64,000 nt of DNA from Colius striatus (lineage: Eukaryota > Chordata > Aves > Coliiformes > Coliidae). The notes below the pieces were generated by a model. The model did not search any database. It had not been told where the DNA came from and saw only the letters and a program-made list of their open reading frames with translations. Position numbers and translations under genes: made by a program. The stretch is taken from assembly GCF_028858725.1 (NCBI RefSeq), contig NC_084790.1, positions 32,095,031-32,159,030 of the forward strand, read 5' to 3'. Shown in pieces: positions 1 to 12,950 of this stretch (position 1 is its first letter; each line of letters begins with the position of its first letter).

Positions 1-1799
1 AGGAAGACAAAGCCATTAAATACCCTTCGGCTTGAAGTTGGCCATGAAGTTCTCAGGCAGAGAAAAAAATGGTGGAAAGATGGTAGTTTCCAGTCAGAAT
101 GGGTTGGTCTTTGTATTATAGATTATATAACAGATAACGACAGTGCAATATTAAGAGATGCCACAGGAACCAGGTTGAAAAGACCCATCAAGATATCTCA
201 CCTCAGGCCATACATAAGAGAGTCCCATGAACAAGGTGTGTGTGTTTGTATATTTTAGATATACATATCATTTTTGATTTGGGGTTTTTTACACTTTTCT
301 GTTGTGTCTTGGTGTTTGGTTAGGTTATCAGAGTGAGCAAGTATCATTCGCTCACCAGTGTGAATTAAACTAACACTGGGTAATGTAATAATTGCAGTTT
401 TCAGTAAGGAGAACAGTGAGTGTGTCTTCAAACCCATGTGGAGCATAGACCAGGGCTAATGAATCATGTTCAAAGTCTGTTTAAAAATAGCTTCCATTAA
501 AGTTCCTTCTTAATTGTAGGTTGACCCTGTTTATGCTGGCTGGTGAAAATAATGCTAGAAGTATTAACCAGCTGAACCGTATTTACATTTTCTCACTGTT
601 TCTGTTTTGATAGAGACAGCTTTCACATGTATTTTGCTTGTGCAATGGAAACTAATTTTTTATTGCTTAGTGTGATTAGTGCAGATAGCGCATGTTTAGG
701 CTTTTTTTTTTTTCCAACAAGAAGAGAGTGTCCTCTAAAACCTTAAAACAGAAAGACTGCATCAGAGAACCATTTTTTTGAGAGTTTATTTTAAATTGTA
801 TTAGTGAGGAACTTAATATGTTTCTTTTACCAGAGCAAGTCAAATTGTCGTGCTCTGCAGGAAGGACTGCAATAAATTTGCGATGACTTAGGTAACCAAC
901 TGTCACTCTTACTTTCACCAATTCAGTGTGTCCTTCCACACTGCTGCTCTGTTAATCAAACAGTGGCAGCTGTCACTCTTCTGTTGATTCTGTCTTTAGG
1001 CCTCAGCAGGCATTTTGAAGAAAATGAATACTCACTCTTTAGAAGACCTCTGTCAGACACTGTAACCACACATTGGTGAAAAGCTCTATAGTACTATACT
1101 GTAGTAATTGTCACTGTTGTCAATTAAATTCTTAAATTCTATAAAACTCTTCTATTTATTTTTTTACTTTGTAAAATAGCCTGTTGTTTTGCACTAGTAT
1201 TTCCCAGCAAGGGCTTGGAGGAGCCACATTTCTCTGTATGTGTATATAAAATGGAAGGATACTCATGTCTGTTTATTTAAGGTGCCTATGACAAATGTCA
1301 AGCAGGTCATTCACCTAGCAAGGAAAAACTCTTAATGTGGAGCATTGCAAGCATTATTTAGTGAATTTAATGAGGCATCCAACCATTCAGTGCTCACGTG
1401 AAATTAGGAGACTGCTGTCACTCAAGTGTTCTTGTCCTCTAATGGAAACTCTTTTGAAAAGTAAGTGAGCACCTCACTAAAATTTTAAGTGTGACTTGAA
1501 GGATCTACTTTAATGGCTACCTTTCTTTTACAGACAACCATTATTTTTTACAAGCTGCGGTAGTTGTTGACCATGACTACATTGGCTTACCTGAAAGATC
1601 CCATAATCCAGGTCAAGGCCACCAAGACTCAGTTGCAAAAGGGGAAATAAATGCCCACACAAAGGCTATCATGTCTGCTGTACAAGTGCCACATACGTCC
1701 TGCAAAGACCAAGAATCAACAGATGGTAAACATCAGTCTCAACTGACAGAAGATCATTGCATTGAATGCTGCAGAACCAGAGCGCTGGCCTTCACCTAG
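1..1799 (+). CDS. GIN1: GIN1, 3' part (exons 1-235 and 1534-1799)
   Basis: Two exons join in phase. The first (1-235) is open from the window edge, ends ACAAG before GTGTGTG and leaves one base of a codon. The second starts at 1534 after a pyrimidine-rich acceptor (TTTCTTTTACAG) and stays open for 87 more codons to TAG at 1797-1799. The first exon encodes a small barrel-like segment with the pattern LEVGHEVL, EWVGL, LRDATGTRLKRPIKISHLRPY, typical of the C-terminal part of Gypsy-type integrases. The second begins with DHDYIGLPE and then a hydrophilic, poorly conserved tail. I assign GIN1, a single-copy host gene derived from a Gypsy-type integrase, from this domain and from its position next to PAM. 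Its cellular function is not well established. The integrase catalytic core lies left of the window. The reading frame is undamaged, unlike the true retroviral integrases at 53-55 kb. Confidence 0.85.
236..1533 (+). other. GIN1 last intron
   Basis: GT-AG intron between the two GIN1 exons. It is AT-rich. I see no repeat family, RNA gene or convincing open reading frame in it; the short frames present on the - strand have no coding character. Confidence 0.75.
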
Positions 1800-1988
1800 T
1801 TGGACACTTCACACCAAGACAGAGGATACTTAAGCATAGTGTCATACCAGACTTCACTAACAAGAGTTTGGAGTTCTGTGTCCGACTGGAAAAAAAAAAA
1901 AAGTTATAGCTCCAAATTTCTTAGACAAATTTACTTTCCTATTTTGTGAATGAGAGCACTGCAGTTGTAACCCGGTTAATATGTGTCG

Positions 1989-4195
1989 GGATCACACATT
2001 GGAAGGGACCTTGAAAGATCATCTAGTCCAACCCCCCTGCCAGAGTAGGACTACCTAGACTAGGTCACACAGGAACTCATCCAGGTGGGTTTTGAATATC
2101 TCCTGAGAAGGAGATTCAACAGCCCATCTGGGTAGCCCGTTCCAGTGCCCCATCACTCTCACAGTGAAGAAATTCTTGTATTTCTTTGGAAACTCTTATG
2201 TTCCAGTTTATACCTGTTTCCCCTTGTCCTGTCATTGGCTATCATTGAGAAGAGCCTGGGTCCATCCTCCTTGACACCTGCTCTTTATGTATTTGTAAAC
2301 ATTAATGAGGTCACCCCTCAGTGTCCTCCAAGCTGAAGAGCGCCAGCTCCTTTAGCCTTTCATTGTAAGGCAGATGCTCCACTCCATCATCTTTGTGGCC
2401 CTACACTGAACTCTCTCCAGCAGCTCCCTGTCCTTGAACTGAGAGGCCCAGAACTGGACACAATATTCCAGATGTGGTCTAATGAGGGCAGAGTAGAGGG
2501 TGAGGAGAACTTCTCTCGACCTGCTAACCACAGCCCTTCTATTACACCCCAGGATGCCATTGGGCTTCTGGGCCACAAGGGCACATTGCTGGCTCATGCC
2601 CATCCTGCAGTCCACCAGGACTGCCAGAACCCTATCAACATATGCAATTCTCTAACACTTCATTCCCCAACCTGTACTGGTACATGGAGTTCTTCTTCCC
2701 CAGATGCAAGACTCTACACTTGGCCTTGTTGAATGTCATTAGATTTCTGTCTGCCCGACCCTCCATCATGTCCAATTCTCGTCAAATGACAGCACAGCTA
2801 TCTGGTGTGTCACCCATCCCCCTCAGTTTCATCAGCAGACTTGCTGACAGTGCCCTCTGTTCCCTCATCAAGGTCATTAATAAATACATTAAACAGTACT
2901 GTTACCAGCACCGACCCCTGAGGGACTCTGGTAGACACAGGCCTCCAACTAGACCCTGCCCCATTGACCACCACTTTCTGCCCTCTTCCCTTAAACCAGT
3001 TAACAATCTACCTCACTACCTGATCATCCAGCCTACACTCTCAGTTTTGCTGCCAGGATGCTGTGGGAGACAGTGTCAAATGCTTTGCTGAAGTCAAGAT
3101 AAGCCACATCCACTGTTATTATCATCTATCCACCTGGTTATATCTTCATAAAAGGCTACCAGGTTGGTCAGACATGACTTCCCTTTGGTAAAATCACGTT
3201 GACTGCTCCCAGTGACCCTCTTGTCTTTTAAATGCCTGGAGACAGCACCCAGGGTAAGTTTTTCCATTACCTTTCCAGGGATGGAGGTGAGGCTTACTGG
3301 TCTGTAGTTACCTGGCTCCTCCTTCTTGTCCTTTTTGAAGACTGGAGTCACATTTGCCTTCCTCCAGTCCTCAGGCACCTCTCCTCCATGACTTACTGAA
3401 GATGATGGATAGTGGTTCAGCAATGACTTCCTCCAGCTCCCTCAGCACCCATGGGTGCATCCCATCAAGGCCAATGGATTTATGTACATCCAGATTGCTC
3501 AACTGATCCTTAACCCAGTCCTCACCAACCAGACAAAACTGCTTTAACCTGACTTCCTCTGGAGTCTGGGGCTCCTGCAGACAGTATCCAGCAGTATAGA
3601 CAGAGGCAAAGGCGGCATTCAGTAACTCTACCTTCTCTGTATCCTCTGTCACCAGGGCACTCGCCTCATTCAACAGTGGGCCTATATTGCCTCTAGTGTT
3701 AGTTTTATCTGCAATGGATTTGAAGAAGTCCATTTTGTCATCCTTGACCTCCCTTGCAAGGTGCAAGTCCAACGAGGCTTTAGCTTTTCTAGTTGCCTCC
3801 CTACAGCCTCTGATGACAGCTTTGTGTTCATCCCAAGTGGTCTTCCCTTACTTCCATGATCTATAGACTCTTTTCTTCCACTTGAGTTTGCCCAATAGTT
3901 CCCTATTTAACCATGCAGGTCTCCTGGCTCCCTTTCTTCATTTCCCAAGCTTGGAAAAAGTGATCCTTGAATAGAGACCAACTGTCTTGGGCTCCTTTAA
4001 CTTCTAGTACCCTGTCCCATGGGATATCCCCTATCTATTGCTTGAAAATGCCAAAGCTGGCCCTGCTAAAGTCCAGGGATGGGATCCTGCTTGGTATTCT
4101 GTCCTACTGCACAAGATCCTGATCCTGAACTCCACCATCACAAGATCCTTGCTGTCAGAATGTGTTTGCATCCTCTCATCCTTGCTACCGAATGT
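1989..4195 (-). mobile_element. CR1 LINE, 5'-truncated, about 2.2 kb
   Basis: On the - strand the copy ends near 1989 with the CR1 3' UTR hallmark (a block reading GACTAGATGATC, then AGGTCCCTTCCAA-like sequence). Broken reverse-transcriptase frames follow the family order: 3371-3772 (N-terminal RT region, QLSNLDVHKSIGLDGMHPWVLREL), 3094-3423 (NYRPVSLTSIPGKVMEKL) and 2352-2615 ([20 protein letters not shown]). The frames are separated by frameshifts and stops, so the copy is dead. The 5' limit near 4195 is approximate and the endonuclease region is missing. The element lies just downstream of the GIN1 stop, so it may overlap the GIN1 3' UTR. Confidence 0.92.
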
Positions 4196-6261
4196 TGTAT
4201 GATTTGTAACACAAGTGGAGGAAAATGCTATTTGTTAAGACTGTTCAGTTAATCTTGTGTGACAAGACATGGTCATCAGTGTCTATTAGGTATCTGATTC
4301 ATACAAAAGTTTTTACCTCATGTATAGTGTGTCTTTGATATCATGGGCCATAAGTTGTATTAGAAAAGAGCTTAGCACTATGACAACATTCTGTTTTAAC
4401 ATTCAAATGAAAAATACTGAAAGCATTTTGTATCTTCTGGGAGTATTATATATATGCTTTTTCTCTACTGATACTTTTTCAGAAAGTGAGGCAGCTGGGG
4501 ATGTTGGCTTAGCCAAACACATGCAAGCAGAGAAGCCAGTCTCTGTTAGCTACTGTTACCCCTGGGCTATGCTGTCACCTGAGGACAGCTGACCTTTACA
4601 GTCTGCAGTTAAGGAAGTAAAGAACTGGGCTTGGGGAAACACATTTGTCTTGTTTAAAAAAATGCCAGGAAATCCTGTCAGGCTAGTTCCAGCAGAAATA
4701 AAACCCCATTTATAAATATAGCATAACTAGTAATTGTAAGTAATGGCCTTATTTTAATTTCATATTTCCCTCCCAGCCATGACCACTGTAATTTTTTCCC
4801 TGGAGCAGTAATTTAAAAACAATCATTTGTGTCTTGTGTGCCAGAGGTGCTGGATGTTCATGTCATGGCAGCCTACATTGCTCCCATCATGGTTCTGAAC
4901 AGCTCAGGCTCTTTGAGGCAGCCCCTCCTCCATGCATACCTTTGTTTCTTCCGCTGTGATTACTGCTTGTCTCCTGTGAAGATGGATTTGTTATACTGTT
5001 AGATATGCTGTGTGTTTGCACATGTATGCAATATATGTAGGGGAGAGAAATGACAATTACTGTGTGGGATAAAATTAGAGAATAAAGGAGCTGTCTGCAA
5101 AGTTCCTTTCTGCTTTGTTAGGTGCAAAGTAAAACCAGTCCTTTTTACTTCAACTGATCAATTCCATATTTGTGCACAGTGAAGCAGAGCTGTTCTCTAG
5201 GGAACCTCTAGGGCAACACAAGTGCTGCGTACTTGTTATAGCTACAGTGGAGGAAAGGAAAATGATACAGTGGCAAGGGAATGGGAAACCCAAGAAGCAT
5301 TGAATATGTAATGCTGATTGTTCAGGCTTCCTGGTAATTTTGGTCTACTCTATTAACAACCAGCCATTAGTGCCTCTTCAGTGCACCTAAATGGGGCCTT
5401 CTCTGCATGTGGGAGGTTTGTTGAAATAAAATACAGAGGTTTCAAACTAATGACGAGAAAAACAATTGGTGGAAAATTAGGAAAAGAACCCCACAACCCA
5501 CCAGGAAACCTGAGACATTTTAAGCTGCATGCTGTGCTTGGGGAAGCTCAGAGGAACTCCTCTCACTCTTATCATAGCCGTGTTCTTCAGTGGATGCTTG
5601 TGACCACAGTGGTTTGTCACCTGCCTGCTTTTGGTTTGTGTTTTGAGTGACCTAGATAAATACACAAATGTCCATCTGTACTCTTTTGCACACAGATTTG
5701 ATTTACAATGGTCTTTTGCTATTGTCCTCATAACAGAATTCTTAAAAATTCTGTTTTCTAGTAGAGTTTGTGCCCCATTGCAACAGGTTGTTTAGAGGGA
5801 AGTAATAAAAGGGAGTACAGCATGAAAGGAAAAAGTGCAAAACCGCTCACAAGGTCCCAGCACAGAACTATGAGCATTAATCCTTTGAGCTTGCTAGTAG
5901 CAATGACCAGCAGCTCAGTTTGATGAAAAACACCCTATAAAATATCTGCTAGTGAAAAGATGCTGCACAAATATTCAGAGTGCTTTACTGTGTCATGAAA
6001 ACCTTTCATCTCTTGTTTGAATACTTGTTGAACTTTTGTATAGTGTTTATTTTGTGTTAAGGTTTTTGCTTTCCAGCTACAGACATTTTACATTTTTTAG
6101 TCCTTCTCTCTAGAATCAAATGTTCCCTGCTGGAGAACAGCAGCCAATCCTGATTTGTTTTTCACAGCAAGCAGTTAACAAATCTGGAAATACCACTTTA
6201 GAGAAAAAGACAAGTTTCCTTTAAAAAATTATGTGGTTCCAACATCCATATCAATGACCTT
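4196..6261. other. Intergenic DNA without recognised features
   Basis: AT-rich DNA between two CR1 copies. AATAAA-type hexamers occur near 4698 and 5083, but neither is tied to a transcript that I can define. The 89-codon frame at 5381-5650 (+) shows no family motif and no splice-site support. Confidence 0.5.
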
Positions 6262-7450
6262 AACAATGACAGCTTTCTATGAGGGCATAACTGGCTGTCT
6301 AGATGAGGGGAGAGCAGCGGATGTCATCTACCTTGACTTCAGCAAGACGGTCTCCCACAACATCCTCATTGGAAAGCTCAGTCAGTGTGACATGGATGAC
6401 TGGATGGTGAGGTGGATCAAGAGTGGCTGAATGACACAGCCCAGGGGGTGGTGATCAATGACACAGAATCGAGTTGGAGGCCTGTGGCCAGTGGAGTTCC
6501 ACAGGGATGGGTTCTAGGGCCAGTCTTGTTCAATATCTTCATCAGCGACCTGGATGAGGGGACAGAGTGTCCGCTCAGCAGGTTTGCTGGTGACACCAAA
6601 CTTGGAGGACTGGCTGATTCCCCAGAAGGCTGTGTTGCCATTCAGTGGGATGTCAACCGGCTGGAGAGTTGGGCAGAAAGGAAGCTCATGAGGTTCAACA
6701 AAGGCAAGTGCAGAGTCCTGCACTTGGGAAGGAACAACCCCACGCACCAGTACAGGCTGGGGATTGACCAGCTGGAGAGCAGCTGTGCAGAGAGACACCT
6801 GGGAGTCCTGATTGATAGTAAAATGAACATGAGCCAGTAATGTGCCCTCGTGGCCAAGAAGGCCAATGGCATCCTGGGATGCATCAAGAAGAGTGTGGCC
6901 AGCAGGTCAAGGGAGGTTCTCCTCTCCCATTCTACTCTGCCCTGGTGAGGCCTCATCTGGAGTCCAGTGTCCAGTTCTGGGCTTCTCAGCGACAGAGGGA
7001 CAGAGAACTTCTGGAGAGTGTCCAGTGCAGGGCCACCAAGATGATCAGGGGACTGGAACATCTTCCTTATGAGGAAAGGCTGCGGGAACTGGGGCTGTGT
7101 AGTCTAGAAAAGAGGAGACTTAGGAAGGATCTAAATATTTACAAATATCTAAAGGGTGGGTGTCAGGAGGTTGGGGCATCCCTTTTTTCTGTTGTATCCA
7201 GTGACAGGACAATGGGTAATGGACATAAAGTTCTATTTAGACATGAGGAAAAACTGTTTTACCGTGAGTGCGCCCTGGCACAGGCTGCCCAGGGGGGTTG
7301 TGGAGTCTCCTCTGGAGGTTTTCAAAACCCACCTGGATACATTCCTGTGTGACTTTATCTAGGTGGACCTGTTTGAGAAGGGGGTTGGATTAGCTGATCT
7401 CTAAAGGTCCCTTCCAATCCCTACTATTCTATAATACTATTGTTCTGTGA
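6262..7450 (+). mobile_element. CR1 LINE fragment, RT to 3' end
   Basis: Starts abruptly within the reverse transcriptase (AFYEGITGCLDEG, then VIYLDFSKTVSHNILIGKL) and runs to the 3' tail near 7450 (TTCTATAATACTATTGTTCTGTG). Frames at 6233-6430, 6412-6840 and 6840-7352 are one former ORF2 broken by shifts. The catalytic box reads FAGD in [10 protein letters not shown], so one of the paired aspartates is lost. It is an inactive 5'-truncated copy. Confidence 0.93.
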
Positions 7451-8416
7451 CCTTTTGCAGCAGACATCATTACTGTAATGACGTAGTGTCAAAATCTTTT
7501 CATTGTAACCTTTGTGTTTTCAAAATATGTAAGGAAATGTTTTTTGGGAATTGGAGTGGAGTGGATGCTTTCAGCTACCTTATTGGACTAGGTAAAAATA
7601 AAACAAGTGAGCTCTGGAGTCTCACCAAATGGTGGAATCTCAACAAGGCACATCAGCAACTGTCATTGTTGGCGTGAGAGTATGCTGCCCACCTGTGAAT
7701 TCAGCAGAAGCAAGTACCATCCTCACTAAGTCATGAAGACCAGACATTTTTTTAAATTACACCCAAATACACAAATAGGATTTAGCAGTATCTTCAGGGA
7801 ATGGGTCTTACAGTCTTCTACAGCTATTAGATCTGCTGGCCTACTGTTTAAATCTTGATAATGAAATTATGTAGACATGTGGAATGACAAGCAGTACACA
7901 CACACAAAATTTTTTAATTTGAGAAGGAAGACTCTTCTAGATAGAAGCAAACAGACAGTATTTCAGTCTTAAAACATTTGATTCAGGAACTATTAATCCT
8001 GAGAGATGCATTTGCCTCTCAGATATCCTTTCCTCCTCTCTGCTTGTACACAAAGACCACATTTGCAAATGCAGTTGCCCTTGGGTGGCCTGAGCTGCCC
8101 AGTTTGTCAGCTTGCAGTAGGCATTACTGTAGGCTCTTAGGACAGGCTCACCTGTGTATCTTGCCCCAGGGCTCCTGACTGCAGCCATGTTCTGGCCATC
8201 TTACCCTGGTGCTGTGCAGGCACTGCCTTCATCTGCAGGAGCCTTGCTGTGCTGGTGGCAGAAGTGGCTGTGTGGATGAGCAGGGCAGGCTGTAGGAAAC
8301 GGGGCACTGCCGCCTTCCTATGCATTGCTGGTGCAGTGGTCCACAGGGCACTTCATTACAACTATCCGTAATTACCTGTTGTTACTTGCATGGTCTTTTT
8401 CTGAGTGCTTGACAAG
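7451..8416. other. Intergenic DNA, no feature recognised
   Basis: No repeat family or RNA gene could be recognised. A short (CA)n run sits near 7897. The reading frames on both strands in 7937-8325 overlap one another and look like random open frames in a slightly GC-richer patch. Confidence 0.45.
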
Positions 8417-8468
8417 AATCTCCAAGCTTTCATCAGCAGAGCCAGAGTATTCAGAGCTGCAGCTGATG
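8417..8468 (+). CDS. Candidate exon of an unrecognised + strand gene
   Basis: A 52-nt open segment lies between a weak acceptor (TTTTTCTGAGTGCTTGACAAG) and a good donor (CTGATG then GTAAGC). Read in the frame that ends in phase 0 it encodes ISKLSSAEPEYSELQLM. An alternative acceptor CATCAG would start the exon at 8437. The end phase matches the start phase of the stronger candidate exon at 9518-9610. No family recognised. This is the weakest of the three linked candidates. Confidence 0.3.
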
Positions 8469-9517
8469 GTAAGCCCTGCATGGTGCCTAGAATATCTGAG
8501 TAAGTGGGTTAAAAGGGAATAAATCGGATTTCACAAATTAAGTACCTGAAATTAGTTGACAGATTTTGACTATTTATGCCTTTAATCTCTCTATGCCTCA
8601 CCTCCCCTTTCTGTACAAAGTGAATTCCAGCCTGTCTGTTCCCAGATGCACTGGAAAATGTATTCATTACTCTTCACAAAGCTATCAGGCACAGAGGTGA
8701 AAGCCCCATTAGAAAAACCCACAAGAAAACAAGTTCTATATTTTGTGGGGGATTTTAGTGATATGCAGTAAATGATACATGGGGTTACCTATCACACTGA
8801 AGTGAAGGTTTATGTAGGCAGACACATCAGCCATCACTCCCTCAGAAACCCAGGAGAAAGACCACAGATGAAAGAGGCAACAGATTTAGTGCAAGGCTGC
8901 AGTGTTCTACTGTCAAATGGTCCTTCAGCTTCTCACCTCTCACGTGCCCAACTGGGTGGGCACTGGGGTTGTGTGGCAGAGCACATACCTGTGCCTGGTC
9001 TTTGGCTGCCAGTGGGCACACAGGCATGTGTGGCCCTGCCTTGCTGCCACCACACGCTGCTGAGGCCTTGCCTATAGAAACTGCTGCCCTGTGCTTGTCT
9101 CTCCGGATCCTTTCCCAAACTATGTTCCCAGCTAAATTTATGGAAGCATAAATATACTGGTGAGTGCAACGTGACTGGCATTGTATGAAGGCTGCATCAT
9201 TGACCTTTCACATAAGTTAGTTACAGTACAAAAATAATCTGCTTGTGCATTAAGTAATTCATATCATAGCTGCCAACCGTGCCAAACATTCAGCACAGCT
9301 GTGTAGCTTCCTAAGAACTGAGCACCTTTCGGTGTGCATTAAACCTGGGTGGTTGTGCTCAGGATCTCATGTACAAGTGCTTGGCAAAAGGCCATTCCTG
9401 CAGTTCTTTGTGTGTAGCACAGGATGTGACCTAAGACCCAGTTCAAAGAAACATGGCAGATTTGTCAGAGTCAGTCCTTTTCAATGCAAGGAAATGTCCC
9501 TTTGACTGTCATTTTAG
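8469..9517. other. Intergenic or candidate intron, no feature recognised
   Basis: Lies between two exon-like segments. I recognise no repeat family. Open frames at 8772-9181 on both strands lack motifs and splice support. Confidence 0.4.
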
Positions 9518-9610
9518 GATATACCATGGCTGAAGAAAGAAGCTAACAAATATGGGAGAGAGTATGAAAGCACTGGGGAGTGGCAGCATTCTGCTCTTAA
9601 AACCTACGTG
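9518..9610 (+). CDS. Candidate exon of an unrecognised + strand gene
   Basis: A 93-nt segment, exactly 31 codons, lies between a strong acceptor (TCCCTTTGACTGTCATTTTAG) and a consensus donor (TACGTG then GTAAGTGG). It is open in one frame and encodes a charged, tryptophan-containing stretch that includes DIPWLKKEANKYGREYES, then GEWQHSALKTYV. Composition looks protein-like rather than random. It starts and ends in phase 0 and so joins in frame to 16520-16600. I do not recognise the family; a small cytoskeletal or ciliary protein is one guess, with no motif to prove it. Confidence 0.5.
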
Positions 9611-11622
9611 GTAAGTGGCACCACTTTAGCCTGCTAGGACGGTGTGTGGTTTGTCTTATCCACATTCTCACAAAATTCTTAAATTCTGATAAATTAAAGG
9701 GTAGAAGATTTAAGTTTCTCATATGTCTCAAATTGAAGAATAGAGGTAGTTGGTAATAATTTCCCTAGTTTGCTGAACTGTTAGCACTGACTTTTTACTA
9801 GGAACAAATTGCTCCACTGAATCTTTAAAATGGTACTTTTATCACAGTTCATTAGAAAAAATATTGCCTTTATATTATCTGTGTATTTTTTAAACAATGT
9901 CCAATCTGAAATGAGACAGAGTTTCACTCACAGGATGTCCTGCTTCATATGCAACTCATTAATAAGGATCAGTAGTAGAAAGGAGCTAAAGAAACGGGCA
10001 GTTAAGCAAAAGTGTTTTAATGACTTTAGTATTTAGAAAATCCTAGCACAGCTTCCAAGTTGACTCCTATGCAGCTCTCTCTTGTACCCTTCCAAATATG
10101 CATGTACCAAAGCCAGCTGGATGCTTCTTTAGGGTTTTCACCACCATATCTGGAAGGAGCAAGAAGTTTGTAGGTTTTCCTTGGATAAATAGCTGTCACT
10201 GGAGACAGACCTAAAGTTCTCCTCTACGCTCTTAGATCTCATCTTCTGTTAGGACTGTTTAGCTACATAGATGAATCTAAATTTTTCACAGATATTGGAA
10301 TCTGAAAAGCAGTTGTAGTGTAAATTTTGCTGATTAAAATTTCATAATTCACAATGGAGAAAAGATTTCACATTTAAGAATTTAAAAATCAGGTAAAGGC
10401 AAATCAGGGTGCTAAAACTAGGGTTTACTAGCATTTATTTTGCATAGAAAATACAATGGCCTAATTTCAGCTCTTAATTTTAATTTTAATTGACTTGGAC
10501 ATGTAGTTCTATTATGGTTTTGTTTATGTTTTTTTTTTAAATAAAATTTTGTTAGTACTTTACATGAATCCACAGAAACTGTGCACCGTATCATAACACA
10601 GTCGTTCAAATTTAAAAGTGTGTACTAATGTGCAGTTAAATAATACAATTGCTTTAGAATTACTTAGCAGTGATCTGCTCCCCACAACTTGTGCTGCTAA
10701 TACATACATAGTCTTTCAATCAAGTTCCCACACACATGTTTAAATGGCAAGGTAGAAATCAGCAAAGTCCCTTCTCTGCACCATGAGACACACTTAATCC
10801 TCTGTAGCATGACAGCCATTACTGACCTAAAAGTTCTGATAAAGCATAAATAAATCTTTTTACTTTTGTAAGCAAGAAACTGCTGCAATTTCCTGCCTTG
10901 ATCTGTAAATCCTCATTAACTACTGCACTGCACTTCTTAATTGGAAAACTCTGCTTAAGATGCTTCTCAAGGAATCAGTTTACACCTAATGATATTTGTG
11001 GCAAGGAGAGATGCTTAATTGGGATGGTAATTTCACTTAATTGGGACACCTTGAGGTGACTACAGCTGGTTCAGGGTGAGCTACTGATGATTGCCCGACA
11101 GTTCCCCAGGGGAGAGCAGCCCCTTCTCACTGCTCTGAAGGACTGACAGTAACTCAGACTGTGCAAAGTAGGGAGAGGCTCTATATAGTACCATATAGGG
11201 AAAGGTGCTTAGCTACTTCATCAACCTAACTTTAATGAAAATATTCAGCCCCTAAAATAGTTGAGACTCTTCCACCTTAAACATGCTTGAGAAAGGATTA
11301 ATTGGCAATTCATGAAAGTTAGTGTCATGTCTTTGAAGTCTTAAGATGTGCAATCCCATGTTCTTCATTAAAAAGCATAATCTTAACTGGAACAATTGCT
11401 GAAACTAAACACATGCAATACAAATACATTAGCTGAGGTTGAAGGGCCAGTATTCAGCACTAAATACATAACATTAGCAAGGGTGGAAAATGACCTACTG
11501 GCTTATTAAAACCAGAACTATAATTTCAGAAAGCTTGCATCTTCATTTTCACTTGAGTTTTCTATTGCAGTCTCTGGTACATTGTTGTCTTAATGCAGCT
11601 TTGATGAGAGACAGAGAAAATT
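9611..11622. other. AT-rich DNA, no recognised feature
   Basis: Candidate intron or intergenic DNA. The frames at 9830-10036, 10418-10609 and 10697-10888 are unsupported. No CR1 tail, LTR or RNA gene seen. Confidence 0.45.
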
Positions 11623-11627
11623 CCATG
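11623..11627 (+). repeat. Target site duplication CCATG, left copy
   Basis: CCATG directly precedes the LTR start TGTCATGG. The identical CCATG follows the LTR end at 12951-12955. Confidence 0.8.
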
Positions 11628-12950
11628 TGTCATGGTCTGACATGACAGCCTTTTCTGGTAAGGGGTAAGGGGCATTAAAGATGGTTCCTGTAAGAAGTTG
11701 CTGAAAACTCTCCCCAGCTCTGAGCCAGACCCACTTCTGGGGCTAAGGCAATTAGATGCCTCCACAATTCACTTTTTAAGATGAAGCCAGAAGAGGAGGG
11801 TTCTTCCTGTTTCTTCCTTCTTCCATCTGTTCTTCTCTGGCTGGTGGTGGTGCAAGGAGTAGGAAGAGTGAGAGAAACAACCATGCAGACTCCAGAGTCA
11901 GTAAGGAAAGAGAGGAGGAGGTGTGCTGGAGCAGAGACTCCCTTGCATTATGCAGAGAAGACTGGTGAAGCTGCAATTTATTTGCATTTTGTTAAAGATG
12001 CCATCTCAAAGGCAGAGACTCATTTTGCTAAAAGTGACACTGGACTAGGGGCAGTGACTCATTTTGCTAAGAACCCCGAGCCAGGGGCAGTGACTCACTT
12101 GATTAAACACCCCCAGCTAGAGGCAGTGACTATGGCTGGAGGAGGCCATGTCCTGAGGAAGGGACCCAATCACTTCATTACAGACTCCAAGCCAGGGACT
12201 GTGATTCTCTTCATTAAAACTAAGGCCAGAGGAGGCCATGTCCCGTGGAAGGGACCCAATATTCACAGCAGGAACTTGTCCTGAGGGAGGGACCCTATCA
12301 CTGCAGAAACTGCAACCATGGCAAAGAATCCACGCCAGAGATATTCACTAAGGACTGCATCCCATGTGAGGAACCCTGTATTGGCAGAAGCAGTAGCTGC
12401 TGGGAAGCACCCACATCAGAGAAGATTTCATTAAGGACTGTGTCCTGGGGCAGGGACCTCATATCGGAGCAGGGGAAGAATGCAAGGAGTTGTCCTCATC
12501 TGAGAAGAGAGAAGGGGCAGAGCCCATCAGTGACTGACCACATTCCCCATTCCCTGCCCCCCTGAGCCGTTGAGGGGGAAGGAGGTAGAGATATTGGGAG
12601 CAGTGAGCTGAGCCCAGGAAGAAAGGGGGAATGGGGGAGGGAGATCTTAAAGTGCTGGTTGTAATTTTCTCATCATCCTACTCCCTTTTTGCTTTTATTC
12701 CGTTCTGTTTCTTGTAAGTAATAGAATTAAGTTTTCTACTTTCTAAGTCGAGTACTGGAGTCTGTTTTGCCCAGAACTGTAATTGGCAGCGAGCCCTCCC
12801 TGCCCTTGTCTCAATCCACAACAATCTTACTATCTTTTTACTCCCATTTTGCTTGGGCCTCTGCCATCCTAATGAGGGTGGAGGTGAATGGGGGTCACTG
12901 AGCAAGAGACTGTCACGGTGCTGCTGTGCTAGCTGGGCCAAACCACGACA
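11628..12950 (+). mobile_element. Solo LTR, 1323 bp, possibly ERV-L-like
   Basis: Begins TGTCATGGT and ends ACCACGACA; the termini are inverted repeats (8 of 9 positions) with canonical TG...CA. A 5-bp direct duplication CCATG flanks it on both sides. No internal retroviral genes are present, so this is an LTR left after recombination between two LTRs. A 5-bp duplication favours an ERV-L-type source, but family assignment needs a library search. Orientation cannot be fixed with certainty because both ends fit either strand. The 167-codon open frame at 11781-12284 is inside the LTR, follows tandem repeats and is not a host gene. Candidate polyadenylation context is unclear. Confidence 0.82.
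12011..12135 (+). repeat. Minisatellite-like repeats inside the solo LTR
   Basis: About 3.3 imperfect copies of a 36-38 bp unit beginning GGCAGTGACTCATTTTGCTAA or a close variant, at roughly 12011, 12049, 12085 and 12121. A second repeated motif follows downstream: GAGGAGGCCATGTCC with GGAAGGGACCCAAT occurs near 12138 and again near 12228. Confidence 0.75.

Noticed and set aside
6417..7061. Long frames on the - strand across the CR1 at 6-7 kb
   Set aside because: They are reverse-strand shadows of CR1 ORF2 and its GC-rich codons.
11781..12284. 167-codon open frame with a hydrophobic start resembling a signal peptide
   Set aside because: It lies wholly inside the solo LTR, crosses its tandem repeats and has no homologue that I recognise.
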